A stretch of DNA of 64,000 bases from Candidatus Nanopelagicales bacterium (GTDB taxonomy: Bacteria; Actinomycetota; Actinomycetes; S36-B12; GCA-2699445): contig JBAOHO010000002.1 in the NCBI GenBank assembly GCA_037045355.1, forward strand, positions 12,804 through 76,803, read 5' to 3'. A program made the position numbers and the translations under genes. The notes beneath the pieces are model-generated. The model searched no databases, was not told the origin of the DNA, and worked only from the letters and a program-made list of their open reading frames with translations. Position 1 is the first letter of the stretch. The number at the start of each line of letters is the position of its first letter. This document shows positions 1-9,694 of the stretch, piece after piece.

Positions 1-431
1 CAACTTGCAGGTCCTTCACTTCCTCCCAGTTGACCACCTCCGTGTACAGGTCAAGCCCCAGCCCATCGACCAGCTTCTCGATGTTCGCCGACCGCCTGGT
101 CCGTGTTCCAGCCGGCATCAACGTGGAACAGGAGGGGTCTGAGTCCCATCTTCTCCGTGGCCACATAGGTCGCGTAGGAACTGTCGAGGCCACCACTCAG
201 GCCGATGATGCAGTCGAAATCCCGTCCTTGCCCTGCCGCTCTGATCTTTGAAGCCAGCTCACCCAGTTCTCTTTCGCCTCTGGAATCCGTGTGCCAGTTA
301 GGTGCGATGACTGACGTGTAGTTGCGGCAGTAGTCACACACACCGTCGTTGTCGAACCGAATATTTGGGTCCGTCGTGTCCATGACGCATGTTTCGCATC
401 GTTGGTAGTGGGTCGGGGTCAACGCCGTCAT
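1..431 (-). CDS. N-acetyl sugar amidotransferase (WbpG/PseA type), partial
   Basis: Adenine-nucleotide alpha-hydrolase type enzyme that would convert a hydroxyl or carbonyl of a nucleotide-linked N-acetyl sugar to an amidine during surface polysaccharide synthesis. Visible are an N-terminal zinc-binding pair (CETC and CDYC) and the PP-loop SGGLDSSY. The gene runs off the left edge, so its C-terminus is missing. Around position 91 the frame breaks; removing one G lets the protein continue as ANIEKLVDGLGLDLYTEVVN, as expected for the family. ATG at 431 is preferred over the in-frame TTG three bases earlier because GGGAGGTGA sits just upstream and overlaps the stop of the upstream glycosyltransferase, implying translational coupling. 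Family members usually work with HisH/HisF-like glutaminase partners, not seen here. Confidence 0.85.
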
Positions 432-435
432 CAAG

Positions 436-1335
436 TCACCTCCCGCTCAAAGTCGAGTAGAACGTTCTGCGAATCCTATAGAGGAAAGGGTTCGTGCTGG
501 ACAGTGCGCGCAAGCGGTCAACCACTGCCACTCGGGATGTGAGCACTCCAAGCATGCTTCCTCGTCTGCGCATCCGCTCGCATCTCTGTTTGGCCCGGAT
601 CCGTTGGGTCTCCCCTTGGGTCAAGTCTGCGCGGTAATGCTCGAGAAACAGATCGAGGGCTACCATTCTCTCAGCGATTTTCCTGCTGTATTCCTCAAAG
701 TCCTCGGTCATGTTCGCACTGGTGTTTCCGGCGTGCACCCTCCAGTCGCAGGCGATGACATCTGAGTGAACCACACAGACCTTGTGGAGATGGGTGGCTG
801 CCAGAGCCATCCAGGTGTCCTCGCTGGGAAGCGACTCCGGCACGGGGAACACGGTGTCCACAGCCCTGCGATTCATCATGATGGATGCTCCGCTTGGATT
901 GCCTAAACCGGGGGTCTTCGGGACGACCACTCCATTGAATTTCGGGTCGTCCGAAATAGTACGGATCTTGGCCAAACCTATGACCGCCCGCTCGTCGCCG
1001 AATGGACGGACGCTCTCGATACGTGCGCGCAAGCTGCCAGGGGGCATGACGTCATCACCGGCAAACAGGCACACGTACTCCGCTCGAGAAGCCGCGACCC
1101 CCAAGTTGAAGGCGCTGCATTTGCCCTCCCGTGGATTATGGAACAGCCTGAGGCGTTCGTCAGATCCCGCAAGTGCTCGCGCCACCTCCGTCGTCGCGTC
1201 TCGTGAATGGTCATCGACTAGGACCACTTCGACGTTCACGCCTTCTTGGTCGAGGATGCTGCGAAGAGCCTCGGCGAGGTAGGTCTCCTCGTCTCGCGCC
1301 GCAACCACCACTGAGCAGTTGACTTCACCGTTCAT
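436..1335 (-). CDS. Family 2 glycosyltransferase
   Basis: Intact 299-residue GT-A fold glycosyltransferase, predicted to act at the cytoplasmic face of the membrane on a lipid-linked sugar. The N-terminal nucleotide-binding strand (CSVVVAARDEETYLAEAL), the VVLVDDHSRD segment near residue 38 and the metal-binding FAGDDV segment near residue 90 are typical of GT2. An ED pair (SLPSEDTWMA) near residue 170 is a plausible catalytic base region. The C-terminal 70 residues are basic and could contact the membrane. The ATG at 1335 has an AAGGGGAGGACC ribosome site. It lies directly upstream of the amidotransferase with a 4-base gap, so the two form an operon. The sugar donor cannot be told from sequence. 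Confidence 0.85.
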   Translation of the reverse strand: MNGEVNCSVVVAARDEETYLAEALRSILDQEGVNVEVVLVDDHSRDATTEVARALAGSDERLRLFHNPREGKCSAFNLGVAASRAEYVCLFAGDDVMPPGSLRARIESVRPFGDERAVIGLAKIRTISDDPKFNGVVVPKTPGLGNPSGASIMMNRRAVDTVFPVPESLPSEDTWMALAATHLHKVCVVHSDVIACDWRVHAGNTSANMTEDFEEYSRKIAERMVALDLFLEHYRADLTQGETQRIRAKQRCERMRRRGSMLGVLTSRVAVVDRLRALSSTNPFLYRIRRTFYSTLSGR

Positions 1336-1799
1336 CCCCGTGGTCCTCCCCTTGCATGTCTTGAGTCAGTCAAGGAGCGCGAACCTCCCCCTCCTGTCCA
1401 CACAATCACTCCCGAGGGCGCGCATTCGACGCCCCAGGCGCGGCCGAGCAACCTGCTCAATGATCGAGCGTCAATATGTTACCTCTTTGATTGCGCACAC
1501 TCGGGGGGGTCGCCTGGGTCGGAGTGGGGTGTACCAAGGGTTGTAGACAGGTTCTCTCGACAGAGAGGATGCGTTCATGTCGGAACGACGTCGCAAGTTC
1601 AGTTCCCAGTTCAAGGCCGAGGCGGTGCAGCTGGTGTTGGAGACCGGCGGCCCGATCGCTGAGATCGCCCGCGAGCTGCCGATCAACGAGGGCACACTCG
1701 GGAACTGGGTGAGCCAGCCAACTGGCTGCTCACACGTAACCAGGTGCGCACGAAACCCGGGGCGGTTCACCCCGGGCGGCTCAGATTCCGCAACAGCCT
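1336..1799. other. Gene-poor stretch with IS debris
   Basis: Stretch between the GT2 start and the acyltransferase end. The only recognisable content is the short IS3-family orfA fragment at 1577-1711. No other supported gene or RNA was seen; the remaining sequence may hold the promoter of the GT2-amidotransferase operon, but I saw no clear motif. Confidence 0.5.
1577..1711 (+). pseudogene. IS3-family orfA N-terminal fragment
   Basis: The first 45 codons read as the start of an IS3-family OrfA (MSERRRKFSSQFKAEAVQLV, then an IAEIARELPINEGTLGNWV helix-turn-helix). After about position 1711 the open frame continues but no longer resembles a transposase, and no orfB follows. This is a remnant, distinct in sequence from the IS3 element at 4029-9694. 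It marks an older insertion or rearrangement at the edge of the polysaccharide genes. Confidence 0.8.
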
Positions 1800-3891
1800 C
1801 TAATCGGCGAACTCCGCGAACCTTGGCGCCAAGCGTTCGCTTTCCCGGGTCGTGATGTGTGTCGCGTCCCGATAGCGAGAAACGCCTTGACGAATGGTTG
1901 AGCAGTGGTCCTCGGTGCAGAACTCATCTTGGAGATCGAGTACATCAGCCCCTGCTTCCTGTGCCACACGATCGAGGGCTGATCGCGTGGGGCCTTGGAT
2001 CTGGGCAATGGCGAGCAAGTGGACCGTGCGGTCGCAGAGCCCAAGGGCGAATGGAACCACCCCACAACCAGTCGGCTCCCAGATCGGGGGAGGGTTTCTG
2101 TATGTCGGAATCGTCTGCACAAGGTGCACCTGCTGTCCTGAATGCTCAAGGACTCGCACAGTTCGGCGCATGGCTACCTCCATGACCTCTAGCTTGTCAT
2201 CTTGATCACGGAGAACCGTGTCCGGACGCGTTCGCAAACCGGTGGCCGGGTCCCACCAGTACTGGTCAATTCGCGGCAATGAAAACGTCACCGGGGGGGG
2301 CGGTGCGAAGCCACCGGACAACCTCCTCCGCGTACTGTTGGCAGTGATCGAAGGCTGTCGATGGGATCGGGTCAGAGACGAACTCACTCTTCGTGGCTGC
2401 AACAGTTAAATCTAACCCGTCGACCAACGGGCATGAGGAGCCGGTAAATATCCAGACTGGGCGATTCAGGATTGCTCCAGCCCCAATAGCGGCTTCCGAG
2501 AACTGCTCCGCATTGGAGTCCCCGACCAGGTAGATGGGGCGTCCCCGTGCATCTGCATTCCACTCACACCCGGAAATTGCCTGTCGGTCGAAGGCCTGGG
2601 AGATGTGGCAGCCGCGAACCCTCCCGGCGTGCTCCTCAACTCGGTCGTGAGCGGCGTCCTTGAGGCCCTCCGGCGACCAGCCCATCGGGCCCGCTATCCC
2701 CACCACACCCGCAATGGTCAACGGGACGGCCAGAGTCACCGCCACAAGCATTGCGAAGCGTCGCCCACGAAGACTAGTGAGCGCCCGTATGGGCTGTTCT
2801 ACCCAGCGGTAGGAGGCAACTGCTGGAATCAAAGAGGCGACCGCGGCCAGCACCAGAGCAAGCCCACTACTCGGCCACAGAATCCGCGCAAAGACGACAA
2901 AAGGCCAGTGCCAGAGGTAAAGGGAGTAAGACCAATCACCCACTCTCACCAACGGTCGAGTTGCGAGAAGCCGGCTGCCCCCGTTAGCAGGCTGCTTTCC
3001 AGCGGCCAGCAGAAGCAGGGTCCCACCCACTGGCAGGAGGGTCCATGGACCAGGGACCTGTGAGGTTCCAGCAATGACCCAGAGCGATAGCGCCAGCATG
3101 GCAAACCCAATGAGCGCCATCGCAGTCGCGACTTGCCGCGAAGGGGTGGCAACACTCCATGCCAGGGTCAACAGCGCCCCAGCGGCGAACTCCCAAAACC
3201 GCGTGAACGGACTATAGAAGCCGAACAGGTACTCCGCTTCGCCAAGCCCCGAGACTTCCTGCCCAATAATCGCGAGGGCGAATGAGAAGGCCGCGACGAT
3301 CGCCACGAGGAGAATCGCGGACCCCACAGGCCGCTGCAACCGGCGACCTGTGAGCCATCCGATGAGCAACAGGGCGGGAAAGGCGAGATAGAACTGTTCT
3401 TCAACGGATAGCGACCAGGTATTGAGGAGTGGGTTCGTTTCGGCAGGGGCATCGAAGTACTGCCCCGTGCTCCCGGCAATTACGAAGTTTGCCGCCAGTA
3501 GCATCGCCCCGACGGCTGTCTTTGCTGCGATCTGCTGAGGACCAAAAGGCGACAACATGAGGGCGCTCAGCAGCATGGTCACGCTTACGGTGAGCGCCAA
3601 TGCCGGAGTCAGGCGCTTGAACCGGCGAGCATAGAACGCGCCGAACCGAATGCCGCCGGTCGCGAGCCACTCTCGGCGGAGCATACCCGTGATGACGAAG
3701 CCGGAGATTACGAAGAAGACATCAACACCAACAAAACCGCCAGGCAGAGGGAGACCCGCGTGGAACGCAACCACCATCAAGACCGCGACAGCTCTCAGTC
3801 CCTGAACGTCGAGTCTGCGGTTCTTTGCGCCCTCCCCATGGCGAACCGACGGGGCACCCGTGAGAGCGACAGCTCTGACCGCATCGGCCAT
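1800..3891 (-). CDS. Membrane O-acyltransferase with C-terminal SGNH domain (OatA-like)
   Basis: Acyltransferase-3 family protein that would move acetyl groups across the membrane and place them on an extracytoplasmic polysaccharide. The N-terminus shows the family signature DVQGLRAVAVLMVVAFHAG and FVGVDVFFVISGFVITG, then about ten hydrophobic segments. The C-terminal third is an SGNH esterase-like domain with YLVGDSNAEQF (catalytic Ser block) and YRDATHIT (Asp-His block). Near 2275 the frame breaks between GDVFIA and RIDQYWW; one extra G explains it, so I read one gene of about 690 residues. ATG 3891 is preferred because GGGGAGGTGG lies upstream; the open frame extends to 3996 without a ribosome site. 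Confidence 0.85.
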
Positions 3892-4082
3892 TGATCCACC
3901 TCCCCGCTGCTGAGTGTTCAAGAGTACGGCGCCGAGGGTCCACCTTAGGCCGAACACCTCCGCTGCGATGCGCGGCCCTTGACCGGCAGGACGCATGTCC
4001 GCGTTGCTTTGACCGACCAGTCCCGAAGTGAATCGCCCTGGGTTGTTTGGAGGCTCCTGACCTTGGAAACGAGGATGGAGTT

Positions 4083-4434
4083 ATGCCGAAGGAACAGACA
4101 CCGGGGAAGCCGACGACGCGTCGCTACACCGCCGGAGGAGAAGGCCGCAGGCGGTGCGGCTGGTGCGGACGCTGCGGGCGGAGTTGGGCACCGACCAGGG
4201 CACGGTGCAGCGGGTCGCCGCGCAGCTCGGGTACGGCGTCGAGTCGGTGCGCGTCGTGGGTGCGCCAGGCCGATATCGACGATGGTCACGTCGCCGGGGT
4301 GACGCACTGCGGAGGCGGCGCGGATCAAGGCAGTTGGAGCAGGAGAACCGGGAGCTTGCGCCGCGCCAACGAAATCCTGAAGCGGGCAGCCCAGTTTCTT
4401 CGGGGCGGAGCTCGACCGCCAACACAAGAAGTAG
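4083..4434 (+). pseudogene. IS3-family transposase OrfA (frame-disrupted)
   Basis: Reads in pieces across three frames: MPKEQTPGKPTTRRY, then AVRLVRTLRAELGTDQGTVQ, then a WVRQADIDDGH helix-turn-helix, then LEQENRELRRANEILKRAA (the leucine-zipper region) and a terminal GAELDRQHKK followed by a stop. This is the normal OrfA order. At least four frame breaks occur in 350 bases while the amino-acid sequence stays conserved, so they may be sequencing errors. In the family OrfA is joined to OrfB by a programmed -1 shift near the OrfA end. Confidence 0.75.
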
Positions 4435-5109
4435 TCGGCGTTCATCGACGCCAACCGCGAGCGAGTTCGGAGTCGAGCCCATCTGCCGCGGTCGCTGCAG
4501 GTGGCTCCGAGCACGTACTACGCCGCCAAGGACCGCGACGCCGTCGCCGCGGGCGCACCGCGACGCGGCGATGACCTGGTGTCTGACGCGAGCTGTGGGA
4601 GGCGAACTACCGCGTCTACGGGGCCCGCAAGCTGTGGAAAGCCGCCCGCCGGGCCGGCCACGACGTCGGCCGTGATCAGGTGGCCCGGCTGATGCGCGCG
4701 GCCGGCATCGAGGGGGTGCGGCGCGCGCAAACGGGTCACGCACCACCAAGCCCGACCCAGCCGCCGCCCGGCACCCGGATCTGGTGAAGCGGGAGTTCAC
4801 CGCGACCGCACCGAACCAGTTGTGGGTCACCGATCTGACGTTCGTGCCGACGTGGGCCGGGGTGGCCTACGTGTGCTTCATCGTCGACGCGTACTCAGCG
4901 GATGATCGTGGGCTGGCGGGTCGCCTCGCCACATGCGCACTCAGATGGTCCTCGACGCGATCGAGATGGCCCGCTGGTCACGCGGCACCCAGCTGCCCGG
5001 GCTGCGGTGTCACTCGGATGCGGGCAGTCAATTCACGTCCGTGCGCTACGGCGAACGTCTCGCCGAGATCGGGGCGGTCCCCTCGATCGGAACTGTCGGC
5101 GATTGCCTG

Positions 5110-5127
5110 TTAACCGGCTAATCGGGG
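5110..5127 (+). repeat. Left terminal inverted repeat of the Tn554-like element
   Basis: TTAACCGGCTAATCGGGG. It is the exact reverse complement of 9402-9419. The first recombinase frame opens only one base later (TTG at 5129), so promoter and end must be nearly superimposed. Confidence 0.9.
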
Positions 5128-5128
5128 G

Positions 5129-6289
5129 TTGGCTGCAGCGTTGACCGTGTGCGAGCACGCCGAGGGGTATTGGATTTCGCTGCCTGATGGGCGTAGTGCT
5201 GGAGGCATGGACCACGGTCATGTCTGGCTCAGAAGCAGTGGCTCGGGGTGGCGGCTGGAGGGGGACGATCCGCCGCTTCTCGTTGAGGCGAATGAGTACT
5301 TGCGGTATCTGGCGGATCGCAACTATTCGCCGAGGACGATCCGGACCTACGGGTACGGGCTGCAGGCGTTTTTCCGTTGGCTGGTTGCTGTCGAACTGAC
5401 CGTGTCCATCGTGAACACCCAGGACGTGTTGGCGTTCCTGACGGCCTGTCGGCAGGAGATCGTGCGGGGTCGTGGCGGACCGAACGTGGTCGACATGCGG
5501 GGCAGGCGAACCGATTTGCTGGCACCTGCCACGGTGAATCTGCGGCTGGCAGCGGTCAGTGGCCTGTACGAGTTTCTGGCCATGCGTGATCCGTCGTTTG
5601 TGTCTCCGATCCCCAAGGGCCGCGCCAGTTCCTGGTTCGCCGCTGGTGAGCGCACCGGTCTGCTGGCTCACACGAAACGCCGTCCCGCACCCCGCTCCCG
5701 GCTGCGACTGCGCACCCCCCAGCGGCTGCCGCGAGCGTTGTCCCCGGTCGAGGTCGCTGCCTTGCTGGGTGATTTGCGCTCGACCCGTGATCTGGCCATG
5801 GCCGGTTTGATGTTGTACTGCGGGCTGCGATCCTGCGAAGTGCTGGCGCTGCGCGTGGTTGATGTCGATATCGGCGGCCGTTGGCTGCTGATCCAGGGCA
5901 AGGGCGGCAAGGAACGCCGCGTGCCACTGGACGGCGACATCGCCGCGGTCATCAACACGTACCTGTTGGTGGAGCGCCCCGACACTGAGGCACCGGAACT
6001 GTTCGTAGTGGCCAAGGGCCCCACTCGCGGTCAGCCGCTGACGGCGGCTGGGTTGCGTGCGGTGTTCCGCTACCACCGCAGTGTGACCGGGGTGACCGCC
6101 GGGGCTCCGCATGCCTTGCGCCATACCTTCGGGACCGCTCTCGCCGAAGCCGGTGTCGACCTGGCAGTGATGCAGGCACTGCTGGGCCATGCCCACGTCG
6201 ACACCACCGCCCGCTACATCCATCTTGCCCCGACTCATGTGAAGGCCCAATACGATGCTGCCCGCACCCGGCAACGCCGCCAGTCGTAG
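5129..6289 (+). CDS. Tyrosine recombinase, TnpA-like
   Basis: Intact 386-residue site-specific recombinase that would cut and rejoin the transposon ends through a phosphotyrosine. An N-terminal SAM-like DNA-binding domain (EANEYLRYLADRNYSPRTIR, near residue 60) is followed by the catalytic domain with the complete set: Arg in LYCGLRSCEVLAL, Lys in GKGGKERRVP, HxxR in HALRHTFGT, His in LLGHAHVDTTA and the nucleophile Tyr in ARYIHL. The TTG at 5129 is the first possible start; a later GTG or ATG is possible. It overlaps the second recombinase gene by 35 bases, implying co-translation. It is the only undamaged gene of the element. Confidence 0.88.
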   Translation: MAAALTVCEHAEGYWISLPDGRSAGGMDHGHVWLRSSGSGWRLEGDDPPLLVEANEYLRYLADRNYSPRTIRTYGYGLQAFFRWLVAVELTVSIVNTQDVLAFLTACRQEIVRGRGGPNVVDMRGRRTDLLAPATVNLRLAAVSGLYEFLAMRDPSFVSPIPKGRASSWFAAGERTGLLAHTKRRPAPRSRLRLRTPQRLPRALSPVEVAALLGDLRSTRDLAMAGLMLYCGLRSCEVLALRVVDVDIGGRWLLIQGKGGKERRVPLDGDIAAVINTYLLVERPDTEAPELFVVAKGPTRGQPLTAAGLRAVFRYHRSVTGVTAGAPHALRHTFGTALAEAGVDLAVMQALLGHAHVDTTARYIHLAPTHVKAQYDAARTRQRRQS

Positions 6290-6995
6290 TCCCTTGGCCG
6301 TATCCCGCCAGCCGGTGGCCGAGGCGCCGGAGCTGGTGCTGGCTGCCTACCACGCCCACCAGCAGGTCACCGGCCGCGGCAACCCGGCCTACGACTGGGC
6401 TGCACGAGCGTTCCTGCGGCGCTGGCCTGCGGTGCGGTCGTGGGAGAGCGAGCCGCTGCCCGTCCAGTTGGCGGCCAACGCGTCCATGCGACCGTTCATC
6501 ACGTTCCTGCTGGTTACCGGCCGCCTGCATCCGGGGTGGGACTACCTGGTGCACCGGAAGTTTTCCTCGATCTGGCGTGACGTGCGCGGCACTGCGATCG
6601 GCGGCGACCTCGAGGCGTTCATCGTCACCGCGCGATCGGCCGGCTACACCGAGCGGGTCGCCTCGGCGATGGCCTCACAGGTGATGGCCCGGGTGTTGTT
6701 CGCCACCGGGAAACGGCTGCCGCAGGTCACCCACGCCGACTTCGACGCCCTCACCGCGGCAGGAGTCGAACGGCAGGCTCAAACCGGTCGAACCTGGAAG
6801 CATTACCGGGCCACCTCGACCGCGACCAGGACCGTGTTGTTCCACATGGGGATCTTGCCCGTCCTGCCGCAGACCTTCGAGCAGCGGTGGCCGTTCGCCC
6901 GTCGGATGGCGTCAGTCCCCGAGCCGATGCACTCGATCCTGGTCCGCTACCTGCAGGCCAAATCGGTGACCTGCAGACCGAACACCGTGTCCGGC

Positions 6996-8084
6996 CTAGT
7001 GGACCGAATTCAAAGTCTCTTGACGCTTGGCTTTGGTCAGGATCTCGGTCGGCTGTCTTGGTCCAGATGAAGGGGTGGCAGCGGTCGTTCCAGCCGTCGA
7101 TGAAGGCGCGGATCTTGGCGTTGAGCTCTTTGACTGAGGTGAAGGAGCCGCGGTGGATGGCTTGGCGTTCGATGATCGAGAACCAGACCTCGACCAAGGT
7201 TCAGCCACGAGCCCGAGGTCGGCGTGAAGTGCACGTGGATGCGGGGGTTCGCCGTCCAGCCAGTCTGCGGATCTCGATGTGTTTGTGCGCGGCGTAGTTG
7301 TCCATGACCAGGTGCAAGTTCCTGGTCGGGGTAGGCGCGGGCGACTTGCTTCAAGAACGCCAGGAACTCCTGGTGCCGGTGCCGTGCGCTTGCAGGCGCC
7401 GGTCACCTGTGCCGGTGGCGATGTCCAAGGCGGCGAACAACGTGGTGGTGCCGTGCCGCTGGTAGTCGTGGGTGCGCCGCTCGACGCTGCCCACCCGCAT
7501 CGGCAGCATCGGCTGGGTGCGGTCCAAGCGCTTGGATCTGGGACTTCTCGTCGATGCACAACACGATCGCGTTCTCCGGCGGCGCCAAGTACAGCCCCAC
7601 GACGTCGGTGACCTTGCCGACCAGCTCCGGGTCAGTGGAGAACTTGAACGTCTGCGACCGCCACGGCTGCACCCGATGCTCGCGCCACACGTCCAGCACC
7701 GCCGTGGCGCTGACCTCGCAGGCGGCGCGCCAGCAACCGCGACGACCAGTGCGTGACCCCCAGCGATTTCGGCGGCGGCTCCAACGTGGCCGCCAACACC
7801 TTGGCTCGGTCCACCGTGCGCGGCTTGCCCCGACCGCGGCGCATCACCGAAGCCCGTCGACACCCGACTGCCTCGTAGCGGCTGCCGCCAGGCTGATCAC
7901 CGTCGGACGCGACACCGCCAACCGACGCGGCGATGCTGGTATTCGACTCACCATCGGCCGCCGCCAACACGATCCTCGCCCGCTGGGCCAAACCAGCGCG
8001 AATCGACGACGACCGAGTCCACGACGCCAAGACATCGACATCGCCAGGACGCAGTACCAACGCAGCAGCAGGATGAGCAGGCAT
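6996..8084 (-). pseudogene. IS630-family transposase (frame-disrupted)
   Basis: DDE transposase read across several frames. In order: an N-terminal helix-turn-helix (LAQRARIVLAAADGESNTSI), the linker PRTVDRAKVLAATLEPPPKS, first catalytic Asp in IVLCIDEKSQIQAL, second Asp in the VMDNYAAHKH segment, and Glu in WLNLVEVWFSIIERQA. The stop TAG lies in the terminal repeat, normal for such a compact element. At least four frame breaks occur. Conservation across the breaks suggests sequencing error more than decay, but I cannot decide. Confidence 0.75.
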
Positions 8085-8137
8085 CCCCCATCATCACGGA
8101 CAACCAAGCGTAAAGAAACTAGGCGCGCAGGGCACTA
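6997..8137 (-). mobile_element. IS630-family insertion sequence
   Basis: About 1.14 kb element inserted at a TA dinucleotide, which is duplicated at both ends (6997-6998 and 8136-8137), the hallmark of IS630/Tc1-mariner. Imperfect 34-bp inverted repeats lie at 6997-7030 and 8104-8137, sharing TAGTG at the tip and TCTTNACGCTTGG inside. It carries one transposase gene on the minus strand. It has landed inside the TnpB-like recombinase. Confidence 0.88.
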
Positions 8138-9401
8138 GCTACCCGCTTGGCACACTTCGGCACGACCGTGGCGGCGCTGGACCCCACCGCGACCCCGGCC
8201 ACCATGGACAGTGTTCACCACATCGAACCCTGGCTGGTCGGCCTCACCCACGCACCAAACACCAAGACCGGCGGCATCTTGTCCGACCGCGGAGCAGGCG
8301 CGCCGGATCCTGGCCGTCGGCGAACTTCTTCTCCGACATCAGCGAATGGGACTGGCCCGAAGCTCCCAGCCCGGCGGTTGCTCTACTCCTCCGACAACCC
8401 GCGACTTCCCCAGCCGCTGCCCAGGTTCCTGCCTCCCGACGCCGACCGCCGCCTCACCGAGGCACTGCAGACCAGCCCACCAGCGTCTGGCCGCCGACGC
8501 GCTGCTACTGCAACGCGCCTGCGGGCTGCGAATCGGTGAACTACTCGACCTGGAACTCGACGCCGTCATCGATACCCCGCAAGCCGGTTCCTGGCTGAAA
8601 GTGCCGCTGGGCAAACTCGACACCGAACGCATGGTCCCCATCGATGACGAGATCGTCTCACCTGATCGATCGGATCACCGCGACCCGCAGCCCAGGACGG
8701 CCCATCCCGCACCCCCGCACCGGCCGACCCGCCGACTTCCTGTTCACCGCCCACGGACACCGCCTCGGGCCAAAGCGGGCTACGCGTGGAGCTGCGCCGG
8801 GCCGCGACCGACGGCTGGGATCGGCCACGTCACCCCGCACCAACTGCGCCACACCTACGCCACCGCCCTGGTCAACGCCGGGGTGTCCCTGCAAGCCCTC
8901 ATGGCGATCCTCGGGCATGTCTCCGCCGAGATGAGCCTGCGCTACGGGCACCTATTCGACACCACCATCCGCACCGAATACGAACGCGCCCTCGACCTGG
9001 CCAAGACCCGCATCGGCGCCCTGCCCACAAACCAGCGCTTGCTACCACGGACCGCCACCACGGCACGGCCTGGACCGACCACCCCGACCATCAAGACCGC
9101 GCTGGCCGGCGGCTACTGCCTGCGCGCACCGGCCCAGGGAGCCTGCACCTACGCCAACATCTGCGAGCACTGCCCCAGCTTCCACACCGAAGCCGAGACA
9201 CGCCACGTCCTCACCGCGTCAACGCGACACCAGCCGCAAGCCCTCGCCGACGACGCCACCGCACGGGGATGGGACACCGAAACCGAACGTCACCTACGAC
9301 TCATCACCCAGACTCAACAACCTACATCGACAACGCCGCGACACGCCCGAACACCATGTGAGCGAAACAGCGCCAACAGTGGCCCAAACGATTCCCACAG
9401 G

Positions 9402-9419
9402 CCCCGATTAGCCGGTTAA
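9402..9419 (+). repeat. Right terminal inverted repeat of the Tn554-like element
   Basis: CCCCGATTAGCCGGTTAA, perfect inverse of 5110-5127. It contains the stop codon of the TnpB-like gene. Confidence 0.9.
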
Positions 9420-9694
9420 AGCTTCGATAACGCGTTGGCCGAGTCCGTGAACGGCTACTACAAGGCCGAACTGATCCGCGGTCCCGCCCACGGCGGGCCG
9501 TGGAAGACCATCGACGACGTCGAACTGGCGACCCTGGGCTGGGTGCACTGGCACAACACCAGCCGCCTGCACGGCTACCTGAATGACCAACCGCCAGCGG
9601 AGTTCGAAACCGCGTTCTACGCTGCCAACAACGCCAGACAAGGAGCTGGTGGAAATCAAATAGCCCGAGCCTCCATCAGACCCAGTGCGACTCA

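Larger units (their letters stand above)
5104..9419 (+). mobile_element. Tn554-like transposon with two tyrosine recombinases
   Basis: Compact element bounded by perfect 18-bp inverted repeats (5110-5127 and 9402-9419). It contains only two overlapping recombinase genes, sized and ordered like TnpA (361 aa) and TnpB (630 aa) of Tn554; no TnpC-like gene is seen. Six bases (TGCCTG, 5104-5109) lie between the target codon GAT and the left repeat and have no counterpart on the right, like the short flank that Tn554-type elements carry from their previous site. No target duplication. Without the IS630 insert it would be about 3.2 kb. Known Tn554 relatives often carry cargo; none is present here. 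Confidence 0.8.
6255..9419 (+). pseudogene. Tyrosine recombinase, TnpB-like, split by IS630
   Basis: The first 248 codons (6255-6998) and the rest (8138-9419) join in phase when the IS630 element is removed: PNTVSGL-ATRLAHFGTTVAA. Restored length is about 672 residues, close to Tn554 TnpB. The catalytic Arg lies in RACGLRIGELLDLEL, then Lys in KLDTERMVP, HxxR in HQLRHTYATAL, Tyr in LRYGHLF. The tail has a Cys cluster (GYCLRAP, GACTYANICEHC) that may bind zinc. Seven frame breaks between 8285 and 8820 each need removal of one base. The stop TAA lies inside the right inverted repeat. Inactive as assembled because of the insertion alone. Confidence 0.8.
4435..9663 (+). pseudogene. IS3-family transposase OrfB (DDE), split by a transposon
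   Basis: The N-terminal two thirds lie at 4435-5103 and the C-terminal part at 9420-9663. Visible parts are SAFIDANRER, VAPSTYYAAKDRD, LWEANYRVYGARKLWKAA, the first catalytic Asp in LWVTDLTFVPTW, the second in CHSDAGSQFTS, and, after the insert, the catalytic Glu in SFDNALAESVNGYYKAELI. Joining 5103 to 9420 restores GTVGD-SFDNALAES exactly, so the insert sits between the second Asp and the Glu. The last codons need removal of one G near 9633 to read NNARQELVEIK and stop. Not functional as it stands. Confidence 0.85.
4029..9694 (+). mobile_element. IS3-family insertion sequence, interrupted by a Tn554-like transposon
   Basis: Ends are an imperfect inverted repeat: left TGAATCGCCCTGGGT followed by TTGGAGGCTC, right (reverse complement) TGAGTCGCACTGGGT followed by ATGGAGGCTC. 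Inside are orfA and orfB with the usual IS3 layout. Without the 4.3-kb insert the element would be about 1.35 kb, normal for IS3. No target-site duplication is visible in the bases next to the ends, so the flanks may have rearranged or the insertion is old. It separates the acyltransferase from the WbuB-like glycosyltransferase. Confidence 0.85.

Noticed and set aside
2278..2302. Run of eight G (C on the coding strand) as the frame-break site in the acyltransferase
   Set aside because: The frame before the run still reads GDVFIA after it, which fits the SGNH domain; the break lies just downstream, at about 2274.
5033..6274. 413-codon open frame on the minus strand
   Set aside because: Antisense to the intact TnpA-like recombinase; Gln/His-rich text without any domain.
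8285..8820. Programmed frameshifting in the TnpB-like gene
   Set aside because: Seven shifts with no shared slippery sequence cannot be programmed.
5104..9419. Reading the transposon as a RIT element (three recombinases in tandem)
   Set aside because: The apparent second and third recombinases are two halves of one gene split by IS630; joining them gives one TnpB-sized protein, so only two recombinases exist.
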